Shown: positions 18,883 through 27,785 of the stretch, in pieces
Numbering within the stretch: the stretch's first letter is position 1
How the letters are laid out: every line of letters starts with the position of its first letter
Assembly (NCBI RefSeq): GCF_002005105.1
Contig: NZ_MSCV01000011.1
Location: forward strand, 1-64,000
Reading direction: 5' to 3'
DNA length: 64,000 nucleotides
DNA from: Methylocaldum sp. 14B
Lineage (GTDB): Bacteria; Pseudomonadota; Gammaproteobacteria; Methylococcales; Methylococcaceae
Notes under the pieces: generated by a model
What the model was told of the DNA's origin: nothing
Databases searched by the model: none
What the model saw: the letters and a program-made list of their open reading frames with translations, nothing else
Position numbers and translations under genes: made by a program

Positions 18883-20666
18883 TGGCCGCGCATGAACAAG
18901 CGGTTCAGATCCTTGAGGCTTAGCTCGACCCAGGTCGGGCGCCCGTGGTTGCACTGGCCGCTGCGCTCCGTCGCTTCCATGTCGCGGAGCAGCGTGTTCA
19001 TTTCCGGCACGGTCAGCTTGCGGTTGGCCCTGATCGATCCGTGGCAGGCCATGGTCGCCAGAACCTCGTTCATGGACTGCTCGATCCGGACGCTCCGTCC
19101 ATGCTGGTTGAGATCGGCCAACACATCGCGCACCAGGCGCTCGCCATCCGCATCCGCCAGCAAGGCCGGCACCGCTCGCAACATGAGCGTATCCGGGCCG
19201 CTTCGGCGAAGTTCGATGCCCAGGGTTTCGAATACAGCGGACGCCTCCTCCGCCAAGTCGGCTTCGGCTGCGGTAACCTGAATTCGGATAGGCAGCAGCA
19301 AGGGCTGCATCGGAACCGATCCCGCGCAGACCTGCTCCTTCAGCTTTTCATAGGTGATGCGTTCGTGGGCGGCGTGAGCGTCCACCACGATCAGCCCGTT
19401 GCGGCTCTCGGCCAGAATGAAAGCGCCATGAAGATGCGCCACCGCAAAACCGAGTGGCGGAGTCGTTTGCTCATCTGGCTCCGGTTCCTGCGGCGCTTCC
19501 GGCTTAGGAGCCGGAGCGGAATAAAGATCGGCATAACTTTGAATCGCCTCGGCCACTTGCAACGGCAGCGTAGCTTGGCGGTGCGGTTTAGAAAACTCGG
19601 GTGCCGAAACTGCACGCGCCGGCCTGTCTTCCGGATGGGGCACCGCCTCGGCCTCGACAGCCCGCGGCTTGATCTCGGCCAAAGCCCGGTGCAACGCGCG
19701 AAACAGAAAATCGTGCACCGTCCGGGAATCGCGGAAACGCACTTCGAGTTTGGCGGGATGAGCATTGACATCGACCAACGTCGGGTCCAGCTCCAGATAC
19801 AGCACGTACACCGGCTGGCGCCCGTGGTAAAGCACGTCCTGATAAGCTTGCTTCACGGCATAGCTCACCAGCTTGTCCCGGACCAAACGCCCGTTGACGT
19901 AGAAGAACTGCATGTCGGCCTGGCTGCGGGAGAACGTCGGAAACCCCACCCACCCGGAAAGCCTGAGACCCGCCGCCGAAAACTCCACCGCCAGCGCGTT
20001 TTCCAGAAACGCCTCACCGAGCACCAAGGCCAGGCGTCGCTCGATTTCGGCCTGGGTTTCCGCCGGCCGCAAGCTCAATACCGTCCGCTCGTCGTGCTTC
20101 AAGGAAAATCCCACTTCAAACCGGCTCAGCGCCATACGCTTGATCAGTGTTTCGATATGGGAGAACTCGGTCTTTTCCGACCGGAGAAACTTCCGGCGCG
20201 CCGGCGTGTTGTAGAAGAGATCGCGAACCTCCACCGTCGTGCCTTCGGGATGGGCCGCCGGCTGCACGTCGAAATCGGTTTCCGTCCCGTCCGCGGTGAC
20301 ACGCCAGGCGCAACGCTCGCCGCGTATCCGCGAGGTCAGCGTCAAGCGCGCCACCGAACTGATGCTGGGCAAAGCTTCGCCCCGGAATCCCATGCTGGAG
20401 ACCCGCTCCAGATCCTCCAGACTGGCGATTTTGCTGGTGGCGTGCCTGGACAGGGCGAGCGGCAATTCCTCTCTATCGATGCCGCAGCCGTCGTCGCGGA
20501 TGCGCATCATGCGCAATCCGCCCTGTTCCACGTCGATGGCTACCGAGCGCGCGGCGGCGTCAAAGGCATTTTCGACCAATTCTTTCACCACCGAGGCGGG
20601 GCGCTCGACCACCTCCCCGGCGGCGATTTGGTTTATGAGTTGCGGAGGGAGAATGCGGATGGGCAT
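18879..20666 (-). CDS. mutL: DNA mismatch repair protein MutL
   Basis: 595 residues from ATG 20666 ([20 protein letters not shown]); an upstream 20-residue extension is not part of the family. The GHKL ATPase motifs are present: the ELVENAFDA helix, DDGCGI, RHATSKI and [11 protein letters not shown]. The C-terminal domain has [12 protein letters not shown], which fits the DQHA(X)2E(X)4E endonuclease motif with Q replaced by A, and CNHGRPTW, a form of CPHGRP. This suggests a nicking MutL as in Pseudomonas rather than the MutH-dependent E. coli type. A Pro/Glu-rich linker covers about 340-400. Confidence 0.96.
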
Positions 20667-20815
20667 GGCAGATGGAATCGGCGATCGAGAAAACGGTTTG
20701 GCGGTTAGACAGAACCGCGGGAGCAAGGATTCAATACCTTGCTATTCTCGGGAAAATACAGAAATTATGAAAGACGGGGATAAAGGTGCTTTTGCCGACC
20801 TTCGGCGCAAGCGTT

Positions 20816-22162
20816 CTATTTTCGAATGACCGGCTTCTTGCCGTCGGATTCGGCCACGCTCTCCAGAGCATCGGCCATGCGCAGATCGACCGGAACCATC
20901 GGCCGAATTTCGGCGAAATAATTGCGGATGCCGTCGAATATGGCGCGAGCCACCTGATCCTGATGGCTCGAATTGCGCAGATTACGCTCTTCGTCCGGAT
21001 TGGATATGAACGCCGTCTCCACCAGTATCGAGGGAACGTCCGGCGACTTGAGCACCGCAAAACCGGCTTTTTGCACGTCTCGGTGATGTAGATGGAAATC
21101 CTTTCTTAGCTCTCCCAATACCTTTGCGGCCGCGCGGTTGCTGGCGTCTAGCGTGGCGGTTTGCGACAGATCGAGCAGCACCGAGGCCAGCAATTTGTCT
21201 TTTCCCCCGAGCTGAACGCCGCCCACCAAAGCGGCGTTTTCCCGGTCCGCCAGCCAGCGCGCCGCTTCGCTGGAAGCGCCGTGATCCGACAGAATGAATA
21301 CGGAAGACCCCTTTACGTCATTGGCGACGTAGGCGTCCGCGTGCAGGGAAATAAACAAATCCGCCTTCGCCTTGCGGGCGAGTTCCGCCCGTTCGCGCAA
21401 ATCGACGAACTGATCGCTCTTGCGCACCATGACCGCCCGCATGCCCGGTTCGGCTCGGATCAGCCGTTCGAGCTTGCGGGCGATAGCCAGCACCACGTCT
21501 TTTTCATAGGTTCCGTTGGGACCAATCGCCCCGGTATCTTTGCCGCCGTGGCCGGCGTCGATGACGATCACCCGCTCCTTGGCCAGCGCCGGCTTCAGGA
21601 AACGGACCGGCCTCGCTTCGCCCGGCGAGCTTCCGGCCTTGGCCGCGACCGGCTTGGGAGCCGCTTTCGGCGCCGCAGCAATCTTAGTCGGTTTTGCCGA
21701 TTTGACCGGCTCCTTGGAAGCCGCCTTGTCTCCCGCCGGTGCGGCCGAAACCGGGGGCGTCAGTTCGAGCACCAGGCGCGAGCTTCCCTTGAGACGGGTG
21801 ACGTAAGACTTGTATCCGGCCGGGCGTTTAAGATCGAGCAAAATCCTGGGGCTGTCCTTGGCCTTGCCCGAAACCGGAATGAGCTTCGCGATCAGGGGAT
21901 GGGACGCCGGGGGTTGTCCGAGTTTTCCGGACAGGGAAATATTTTCGAAGTCGATTTGCAGCTGATTCGGCTTGCTTCCGCGGGAGATTCGGTATTTGGG
22001 CGGCGCCGAGAAATCGAAAACCAGCCGTGAACTCTGCGCGGCGGACTCAAGCTTCACCGAGTTCATCTGCACGGGCGCGCCGAAAACCAGCGGCGCGTAG
22101 CCGCAAAACGTGAACACCAGCCATGTGATTAGAGTTTTTTTTTCCATGAACGAAGCCGCCAT
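20816..22162 (-). CDS. amiB: N-acetylmuramoyl-L-alanine amidase (AmiA/AmiB/AmiC type)
   Basis: 448 residues from ATG 22162 (a second ATG at 22147 is possible). A signal peptide ends near VFGA. An AMIN domain follows (VKLESAAQSSRLVFDFS and the SRLVLELTPP region), then a Pro/Ala/Lys-rich linker, then an Amidase_3 domain with the zinc-site segments IDAGHGGKDTGAIG, RAELARKAKADLFISLHADA and the catalytic Glu in ILVETAFISNPDEE. It cleaves peptide stems from peptidoglycan during daughter-cell separation. There is no LysM domain. Location between tsaE and mutL is the usual one for amiB. Confidence 0.94.
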   Translation of the reverse strand: MAASFMEKKTLITWLVFTFCGYAPLVFGAPVQMNSVKLESAAQSSRLVFDFSAPPKYRISRGSKPNQLQIDFENISLSGKLGQPPASHPLIAKLIPVSGKAKDSPRILLDLKRPAGYKSYVTRLKGSSRLVLELTPPVSAAPAGDKAASKEPVKSAKPTKIAAAPKAAPKPVAAKAGSSPGEARPVRFLKPALAKERVIVIDAGHGGKDTGAIGPNGTYEKDVVLAIARKLERLIRAEPGMRAVMVRKSDQFVDLRERAELARKAKADLFISLHADAYVANDVKGSSVFILSDHGASSEAARWLADRENAALVGGVQLGGKDKLLASVLLDLSQTATLDASNRAAAKVLGELRKDFHLHHRDVQKAGFAVLKSPDVPSILVETAFISNPDEERNLRNSSHQDQVARAIFDGIRNYFAEIRPMVPVDLRMADALESVAESDGKKPVIRK

Positions 22163-22218
22163 GCGTGAAAGCCCCCGGAAAACATAGTCCGAGCTGCGGA
22201 AAACCGCAAGGAAATAGG

Positions 22219-22674
22219 CTACTCGGCTTGCAGCCTGGCCAATACGGCTACACCGGAGTCGGTGCCGGCCGTTATCTCCGCGATGCGCCCCGTACCCGAT
22301 ATTTCCAGGCGGATCTCGAGATCCGCCTCGGGCAATAGCCCCGCGCCGCGCTCCGGCCATTCGATGAAGCAAACCGCGTTCGGCCGTAGATAGTCCCGGA
22401 ACCCCATCCACTCCAACTCTTCCGGATCGTTCAGCCGGTACAAATCGAAATGGTAAACGATCCGCTCCTCGATCGGGTATTCTTCGACCAGCGTGAAAGT
22501 CGGGCTTTTCACCGGCCCCGAAAAGCCAGCTGCCCGGAGCCAGCCGCGCACGAAGGTGGTTTTGCCGGCGCCGAGGTTTCCGAGCAGGAAGACGAGCCCG
22601 TTCGACGACATGGCTCGATAGACGCGCTCGGCGAATGCGAGCGTTTCCGCCTCGTCCCTAAGAGTCACTTTCAT
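22219..22674 (-). CDS. tsaE: tRNA threonylcarbamoyladenosine biosynthesis ATPase
   Basis: 151 residues from ATG 22674. TsaE is the P-loop ATPase that works with TsaB and TsaD to make t6A37 in tRNA. P-loop GNLGAGKT is at 32-39, followed by the family hallmarks SPTFTLVEEY, HFDLYRL and FIEWPE. The ATG overlaps the nnrD stop (ATGA), so translation is coupled. Much longer frames through this region belong to antisense or out-of-gene extension and are not used. Confidence 0.95.
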   Translation of the reverse strand: MKVTLRDEAETLAFAERVYRAMSSNGLVFLLGNLGAGKTTFVRGWLRAAGFSGPVKSPTFTLVEEYPIEERIVYHFDLYRLNDPEELEWMGFRDYLRPNAVCFIEWPERGAGLLPEADLEIRLEISGTGRIAEITAGTDSGVAVLARLQAE

Positions 22675-24158
22675 AAATTGACGAGCCGGCGCAAAGGATC
22701 CATCAAATCGCAGGCCAAGAGTCCCCTTTCGCCGGCCTTCGCCGCCTCGTCGCCCGCCGCGGCATGCAATTGCACGCCCAAGGCCGCCGCCCCGAAAAGA
22801 TCCAGACGTTGCGCCAGCAATCCCGCGATAACGCCGGTCAGCACGTCGCCCATGCCGCCGCTGGCCATGCCGGGATTGCCGGCGGTACAGACATAGGGCA
22901 ATCCGTCCGGACCGCAGACCAGGCTGCCGGAACCTTTCAATACGGCTACGCCGCCGAACTTCGCCTGAAGGTCCCGAACGGCGCTGAATCGATCTTTCTG
23001 TATGTCCGCGGAAGACGAGTCGAGCAGCCGCGCCGCTTCCCCCGGATGGGGCGTGATGGTCCAGTTGTCCCGTTTGCGGGGGCTTTCCGCCAGAAGATTG
23101 AGCGCGTCGGCATCCGCCACGACCGGCAAATCGGTTTCCAACACCGTGCCGAGCAGCGCCTTCGCCCATTCCGAACGGCCCAGGCCAGGCCCGATAGCAA
23201 CGACCGTGGCCCGCTCCAAGGGTATCCGCAAGTCCTCGGTGGTTTCGACGCCGTGGCACATCAGCTCCGGCCGGGTCAGGTTGAGCGAGTCGGCATGGGA
23301 CTTCCGCGTGGCGATGCTAATCAACCCCGCTCCAACCCGAGCCGCGGCCTCGGCGGCCATGCGGGCGGCACCGCTGTAACCGCAATCGCCGCCGACCACC
23401 AGCACGTGGCCGAAATGGCCCTTATGGGCATAACGCGGACGCGCCGGCAAGCCGCGTTCCCACGGCGGCAGCAGCATGGCCGAAGGTTCGACGGAATATC
23501 GCACTTCCGGCGGTGTGCCCAGATCGGCAAAGACGATCTCGCCTGTGTATTCCGGACCTTCGCCGGTAAAGAGCCCCTGCTTGAGACCGATGAACGTCAC
23601 GGTCAAATCGGCCTTGACGGCAACGCCCAGAGCGGAACCGGTATCGGCATGAAGCCCGGACGGAATATCCAGCGCCATCACCCGACCGGAGAACCGGTTG
23701 ACGGCCCTGATCACGTCCGCGTAAAGTCCGTCGACCTTCCGATCCAACCCGGTGCCCAAAAGTCCGTCGACCAGCACTTCCGCACCCTCGAAATCGGCCG
23801 GGATAAAATCCAATATTTCGCCGCCCGTCGCTCGATAATCCTGGTAAGCCGCCAGGGCATCCCCCTTGAGATTCGCGGGCGGCGAAACCGGATAAACCCG
23901 CACGTCCATCCCCGCCTCGTGCGCCAAGCGGGCGACCACATAAGCGTCTCCCCCGTTGTTGCCGCCGCCGCAAATCGCCGACAGCGTGCGCGCTCCCGGC
24001 CAGCGTTCGTGCAAAGCGGCAAAGGCCGATGCGCCGGCGCGGCGCATCAACTCGATGCCGGGAATGCCCACCGTTTCGATGGCATAACGGTCCATGGCGC
24101 GCACGTCCTCCGCGCGATAAAGATCCTTCGGGAAACTTCGGCTGTATCGTTCGCTCAT
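22671..24158 (-). CDS. nnrD: Bifunctional NAD(P)H-hydrate epimerase / ADP-dependent NAD(P)H-hydrate dehydratase
   Basis: 495 residues from ATG 24158 (a TTG 21 nt upstream is less likely). The N-terminal YjeF epimerase domain shows GGGNNGGDAYVVARL and DIPSGLHADTG; the C-terminal ribokinase-like dehydratase domain shows KGHFGHVLVVGGD, GPGLGRSEWAK, TPHPGEAARLL and the nucleotide-site GMASGGMGDVLTGVIAGLLAQ. The enzyme repairs hydrated NADH and NADPH. Also known as nnrE-nnrD fusion or yjeF. Gene order nnrD-tsaE-amiB is conserved. It diverges from queG, with 77 nt between starts. Confidence 0.95.
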   Translation of the reverse strand: MSERYSRSFPKDLYRAEDVRAMDRYAIETVGIPGIELMRRAGASAFAALHERWPGARTLSAICGGGNNGGDAYVVARLAHEAGMDVRVYPVSPPANLKGDALAAYQDYRATGGEILDFIPADFEGAEVLVDGLLGTGLDRKVDGLYADVIRAVNRFSGRVMALDIPSGLHADTGSALGVAVKADLTVTFIGLKQGLFTGEGPEYTGEIVFADLGTPPEVRYSVEPSAMLLPPWERGLPARPRYAHKGHFGHVLVVGGDCGYSGAARMAAEAAARVGAGLISIATRKSHADSLNLTRPELMCHGVETTEDLRIPLERATVVAIGPGLGRSEWAKALLGTVLETDLPVVADADALNLLAESPRKRDNWTITPHPGEAARLLDSSSADIQKDRFSAVRDLQAKFGGVAVLKGSGSLVCGPDGLPYVCTAGNPGMASGGMGDVLTGVIAGLLAQRLDLFGAAALGVQLHAAAGDEAAKAGERGLLACDLMDPLRRLVNL

Positions 24159-24235
24159 AACCCAGTAAGCTGTACCCAAACTACGCTCGTTCCGTTTACA
24201 TTCTGGCTCAAACTCCGCACCGCCTCCACACTTCT

Positions 24236-25345
24236 GTGACTTCGTCCGCTCGCGATTACTCCGCTCTCGCCGCCAAAATCAAGACCTGGGGCAAAGAACT
24301 CGGCTTTCAGCAGGTCGGAATAGCCGATACCGACCTTTCTGCGGCCGAACAGCAGCTTCAAGAATGGATAGACGAGGGATTCCACGGAGAAATGGACTAC
24401 ATGGCGCGGCATGGCACCAAGCGCAGCCGTCCGGAAGAGCTGGTTCCCGGTACGCTCCGGCTCATCAGCGTACGCATGGATTATCTCCCGGAGAATCGAA
24501 CCACGGTTAGGGAGCGGCTGGACGACCAGACCGCCGCGTTCATCTCCCGCTACGCCCTCGGCCGCGATTACCACAAGGTGCTCCGCAAGCGCTTACAGCA
24601 ATTGGCCGAGCGCATCGCAGTCGAAATCGGCCCCTTCGGTTATAGGGTCTTCGTCGACAGCGCGCCGGTGCTGGAAAAGGCGCTCGCCGCCAAAGCCGGG
24701 CTCGGCTGGATCGGCAAGCACACCAATTTGATCAACCGCAAAGCAGGCTCGATGTTCTTCCTGGGGGAGATTTACACCGATCTCCCCTTGCCCATCGATG
24801 CCGAAACGACCAATCACTGCGGGAGCTGCACCGCCTGCATGGAGGTCTGCCCCACCCAAGCGATCGTTGCGCCTTATCGCCTTGACGCCCGGCGCTGCAT
24901 CTCCTATCTGACCATCGAGTTGCGCGGACCGATTCCCGAAGAATTTCGCACCGCCATCGGCAACCGCATCTACGGCTGTGACGACTGCCAGCTCGTATGC
25001 CCGTGGAACCGCTATGCGCGGCTGACCGAGGAAGCGGATTTCATGCCGCGCCACGGTCTCGATACCGCCGGGCTGATCGACCTTTTCCGCTGGGATGAAG
25101 CGACGTTTCTACATAAGACCGAAGGCTCTGCCATACGCCGCATCGGTTACGAACGCTGGATCAGGAATATCGCCGTGGCCTTGGGTAACGCTGAAACGTC
25201 TACTAAAATCGTCGACGCGTTACGAGCGCGGATAGACGACCCGTTGCCTTTGATCAGGGAGCACGTGCGCTGGGCGCTTGCACGGCACTGCTCCAACGAG
25301 CGACAGCCGCACCGTGCGGGAGCCCAAGCGTCTTCTACGTCCTAA
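24236..25345 (+). CDS. queG: Epoxyqueuosine reductase
   Basis: 369 residues from a GTG at 24236. QueG reduces epoxyqueuosine to queuosine in tRNA, the last step of the pathway, using cobalamin and two 4Fe-4S clusters. Cluster motifs CGSCTACMEVCP and CDDCQLVCPWN are intact. Other family segments: GMADYM-like GEMDYMARH, SARYALGRDYH-like SRYALGRDYHKVLRKRL, SAPVLEKALAAKAGLGWIGKH and DARRCISYLTIELRG. The stop codon lies inside the terminal repeat of the inverted-repeat element at 25343, so the very C-terminus may have been reshaped by that element. Confidence 0.96.
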   Translation: MTSSARDYSALAAKIKTWGKELGFQQVGIADTDLSAAEQQLQEWIDEGFHGEMDYMARHGTKRSRPEELVPGTLRLISVRMDYLPENRTTVRERLDDQTAAFISRYALGRDYHKVLRKRLQQLAERIAVEIGPFGYRVFVDSAPVLEKALAAKAGLGWIGKHTNLINRKAGSMFFLGEIYTDLPLPIDAETTNHCGSCTACMEVCPTQAIVAPYRLDARRCISYLTIELRGPIPEEFRTAIGNRIYGCDDCQLVCPWNRYARLTEEADFMPRHGLDTAGLIDLFRWDEATFLHKTEGSAIRRIGYERWIRNIAVALGNAETSTKIVDALRARIDDPLPLIREHVRWALARHCSNERQPHRAGAQASSTS

Positions 25346-25494
25346 AGAAGCTCTGATTAAGAGCGTATCCCAGTAGGCCGTTCGCCCTGAGCCCTTCGAC
25401 TCGGCTCAGGACAGGCTTGTCGAACGCTCTCCTGAGCCTGCCCTGAGCCTGTCGAAGGGGCATGAACGGAATCCACTTGCTCAGAGCTTCCTTA
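25343..25494. repeat. MITE/REP-like element with 14-bp terminal inverted repeats
   Basis: The ends TAAAGAAGCTCTGA (25343-25356) and TCAGAGCTTCCTTA (25481-25494) are inverted repeats with one mismatch. Inside, from 25376, is a block of CTGAGCC/TTCGAC/GGCTCAGG-type inverted repeats that recurs at 56011-56088. Both convergent neighbours, queG and the CsgG-like lipoprotein gene, take their TAA stop from the terminal repeats. No transposase is encoded; a mobilised-in-trans MITE or a bidirectional terminator are both possible. Confidence 0.75.
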
Positions 25495-26433
25495 ACGCCG
25501 CGTTTTCTTAGTGGCGGGAGCCGATGCTTTGACAAAGGCGGGACCCTTGATGCGAAGCTGGTCGGACAATTGCTTCAGAGTATCGTTGAGCGCGGCGCGG
25601 GTCGCCTGACCCAGGGCGCTCGCTGCAAACGCGGATTCCCCGCCCCCGACGCCGAACAAAGAGAAACCGCTGGTGGCGGATTCGGAGGTGAAGGAGCCGT
25701 GGGAAGTAATCGTTCCCACCATGCGGCCGCTGCTAGGCTCGACCACTTGCAGGTCCATGCCCACCGCCCCGGTTCGCCGGGCCTTGGTGTTTTCCCAAGT
25801 CGGATTGGCGGCAGATACGGCAGCACCGGCGATGCCCGCGGCGGGTGTCCCCGAAACGGCGCCCGCGATGCCGAGCACTGTTCCTGCCCAGCCGAGCGAT
25901 CCACCTTTGCGCTCGTCGTTGGCTTCGGCAACCTCGTTGAATTCCGTGATCGTACCCTTGATCACGAACGGCCCGACCTCGCCGGGATTCAGCAGCTTTG
26001 CGGGATTGCTTTCGTTCTTGCGGTAATGTTCGTAGTCGACGACCACGATGTTCCCTACGTTGCCGAGGGCACTGATTAATTGCGCGGCGACGCCTTGCCC
26101 GACGCGATCGCTCATACCTTGATGGTCGGGCGTGTAAGCCCCCGGTGCCGTAGGTGCGGCCCCTCCGAGAATACCCCAGCCGAAGGGTCCCCAGCCGTAG
26201 CGGGCCCCGGTCGGAGCCTGTGTCACGCCGCCCCCCGAACCGGTTCCGACACTCAAAGGCTCCACCGTGACGACGTACATGGGTTGAGAACCGTCGAACG
26301 GAATCCGCACCACTTCCACCTGCGTCGAAACCGGCGCCACGTGCGTGGCCTGCACCGACGATTTATCCACCGTCGCCGCGCAGCTCACGAGAAATGGAAC
26401 CGCTGCCCCCACTAACCAAGACTTTAGTTTCAT
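25492..26433 (-). CDS. CsgG/HfaB-like lipoprotein
   Basis: 313 residues from ATG 26433 with GGAGAAG six bases upstream; the longer upstream frame has no support. The N-terminus is a lipoprotein signal with lipobox FLVSC (Cys18). The body resembles CsgG/HfaB outer-membrane proteins: RVGQGVAAQLISALGNVGNIVVVDYEHY, FVIKGTITEFNEVAE, a Gly/Ala-rich stretch and VGMDLQVVEPSSGRMVGTITSHG. CsgG forms a secretion channel for curli, HfaB anchors holdfast. No curli or holdfast genes lie nearby, so the partner is unknown. The C-terminus is basic (KKTRR) and its stop is in the inverted repeat element. Confidence 0.72.
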   Translation of the reverse strand: MKLKSWLVGAAVPFLVSCAATVDKSSVQATHVAPVSTQVEVVRIPFDGSQPMYVVTVEPLSVGTGSGGGVTQAPTGARYGWGPFGWGILGGAAPTAPGAYTPDHQGMSDRVGQGVAAQLISALGNVGNIVVVDYEHYRKNESNPAKLLNPGEVGPFVIKGTITEFNEVAEANDERKGGSLGWAGTVLGIAGAVSGTPAAGIAGAAVSAANPTWENTKARRTGAVGMDLQVVEPSSGRMVGTITSHGSFTSESATSGFSLFGVGGGESAFAASALGQATRAALNDTLKQLSDQLRIKGPAFVKASAPATKKTRR

Positions 26434-26636
26434 TATTCTTCTCCGGTTATTTTCGTTTGTTGTCGTCCCACGCCGAAAGTCCGGCGTAAACCCACGCCGT
26501 TGAAGGTTAGCACACTGCACTACCGCGTCCCAAAGCTGCCGCGCCAAGCCGATGCGGCGGATTCGGCGTTCCGCCCTCCCTCGACATAGCGTAAAATCCG
26601 GTGCATTCGTCTCCAACTCGTAAGGAGTTAACGCCC

Positions 26637-27023
26637 ATGAACTTTTTTTTTCGCGTGCTGCTCGCCGCAATCGCTTTGTCCGCCCTGCAAACCGTCCGGG
26701 CGGAAGACGAATGGCAGGGCACCACCCTTTCGGACCAGACTCTGGAGAAAGTCAACCTGGCTTTAGTCGCATACCAGACCTGCGTCAACAGCGAAACCCG
26801 TGCGCGGGTCGGCGAGCAGGCGGATTCGCGTGCACTCACCGATCGCGTTTTGAAAACGTGCGAAGAGAAGCTGTCGAAGGTCAAGGCGGCGTTCGATAGC
26901 GAAAAAGTACCCGGCACGATCTCCGAACGATATATGCGCAGCCGCCGTACTCAGGCCGCACGTCAGGTCCTGCGCACATTGATGGGTGCTCAGGCGGCTC
27001 AAGCCGCGACCGGGCAGCCCTAA
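26637..27023 (+). CDS. Small periplasmic protein of unknown function
   Basis: 128 residues from ATG 26637 with AAGGAG upstream. Residues 1-22 form a signal peptide (FFFRVLLAAIALSAL core, cleavage near VRA). The mature region is helical and charged with two cysteines (YQTCVNSE and LKTCEEKL), about 30-40 residues apart, which could form a disulfide. No family is recognised. It precedes the DUF2760-Hsp70 genes in the same orientation with a 120-nt gap, so a functional connection is possible but unproven. Confidence 0.75.
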   Translation: MNFFFRVLLAAIALSALQTVRAEDEWQGTTLSDQTLEKVNLALVAYQTCVNSETRARVGEQADSRALTDRVLKTCEEKLSKVKAAFDSEKVPGTISERYMRSRRTQAARQVLRTLMGAQAAQAATGQP

Positions 27024-27143
27024 TACGATCGTCCTACCCCGCGCTTAGTTTTCGGCCGGCTGTCCCGCCGATGCCGGCGGCTGTATTTGCCGCACCAACC
27101 GCGCCTGCGTCCCAGGGCACCACTCAACGCAAAGAGGATCCGA

Positions 27144-27785
27144 ATGCAATTCGACCCAACTCTCATTCCGACCACGCTCGACGCCGTACACATCGGACTT
27201 GCAGCCCTCGTGGTCATTCTGCTGATTCTGCAGATCCTTCTGCTGTCCGTAGCCGTCATCGCTTTGATGCGCCGTGGGCGGCGGGCAGCCGAACCAGTCG
27301 TTGCGCCGGTCCCCGCCGGACCGGCCCCCGTTCCGGTCAGGGAGGCACCCAAACCCTTGGAAGTCGTCAAACCGGAACGGCCGGAGCCGGTGGTTGTCAA
27401 AGAAGCCACACCGGATGCGGCCCTACAGCTTCTCGGACTTTTGCAGAAAGAAGCCCGTTTTATCGACTTCGTTCAGGAGAACGTCGGCGCCTATTCCGAC
27501 GCCGAGATCGGCGCGGCGGCTCGAGTCGTACACGAGGGATGCCGCAAAGTATTGAGCCAGCATTTCGAGCTTGAACCGGTGCGCAAAGAGCAGGAGAACT
27601 CCCGCGTTACTCTGCCCAAAGGCTTCGACGCTTCAAGCGTAAGGCCCACGGGCAACATCGTCGGCGATCCGCCGTTCACCGGCACATTGATACACCGCGG
27701 CTGGCGCGCTACGGCCGTCAGACTGCCCAAGATCGCCGAAGGACATGACGTACGCATCATCGCCCAAGCAGAGGTGGAATTGTGA
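27144..27785 (+). CDS. DUF2760 domain membrane protein
   Basis: 213 residues from ATG 27144 (AGAGGA upstream). A single membrane helix is at about 17-42 (AALVVILLILQILLLSVAVIAL), followed by a Pro/Val-rich linker (50-85) and the DUF2760 domain: ALQLLGLLQKEARFIDFVQENV, VVHEGCRKVL, NSRVTLPKGFDA and GTLIHRGWRA. The domain's function is unknown. It overlaps the following Hsp70 gene by 4 nt (GTGA). DUF2760 genes commonly sit next to atypical Hsp70 genes, which suggests a membrane-anchored partner for the chaperones. Confidence 0.85.
   Translation: MQFDPTLIPTTLDAVHIGLAALVVILLILQILLLSVAVIALMRRGRRAAEPVVAPVPAGPAPVPVREAPKPLEVVKPERPEPVVVKEATPDAALQLLGLLQKEARFIDFVQENVGAYSDAEIGAAARVVHEGCRKVLSQHFELEPVRKEQENSRVTLPKGFDASSVRPTGNIVGDPPFTGTLIHRGWRATAVRLPKIAEGHDVRIIAQAEVEL

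Noticed and set aside
18945-20708. 587-codon plus-strand open frame
   Set aside because: Antisense to mutL; no family resemblance.
22764-24239. 491-codon plus-strand open frame
   Set aside because: Antisense to nnrD, low-complexity Arg/Gln-rich product typical of a shadow.
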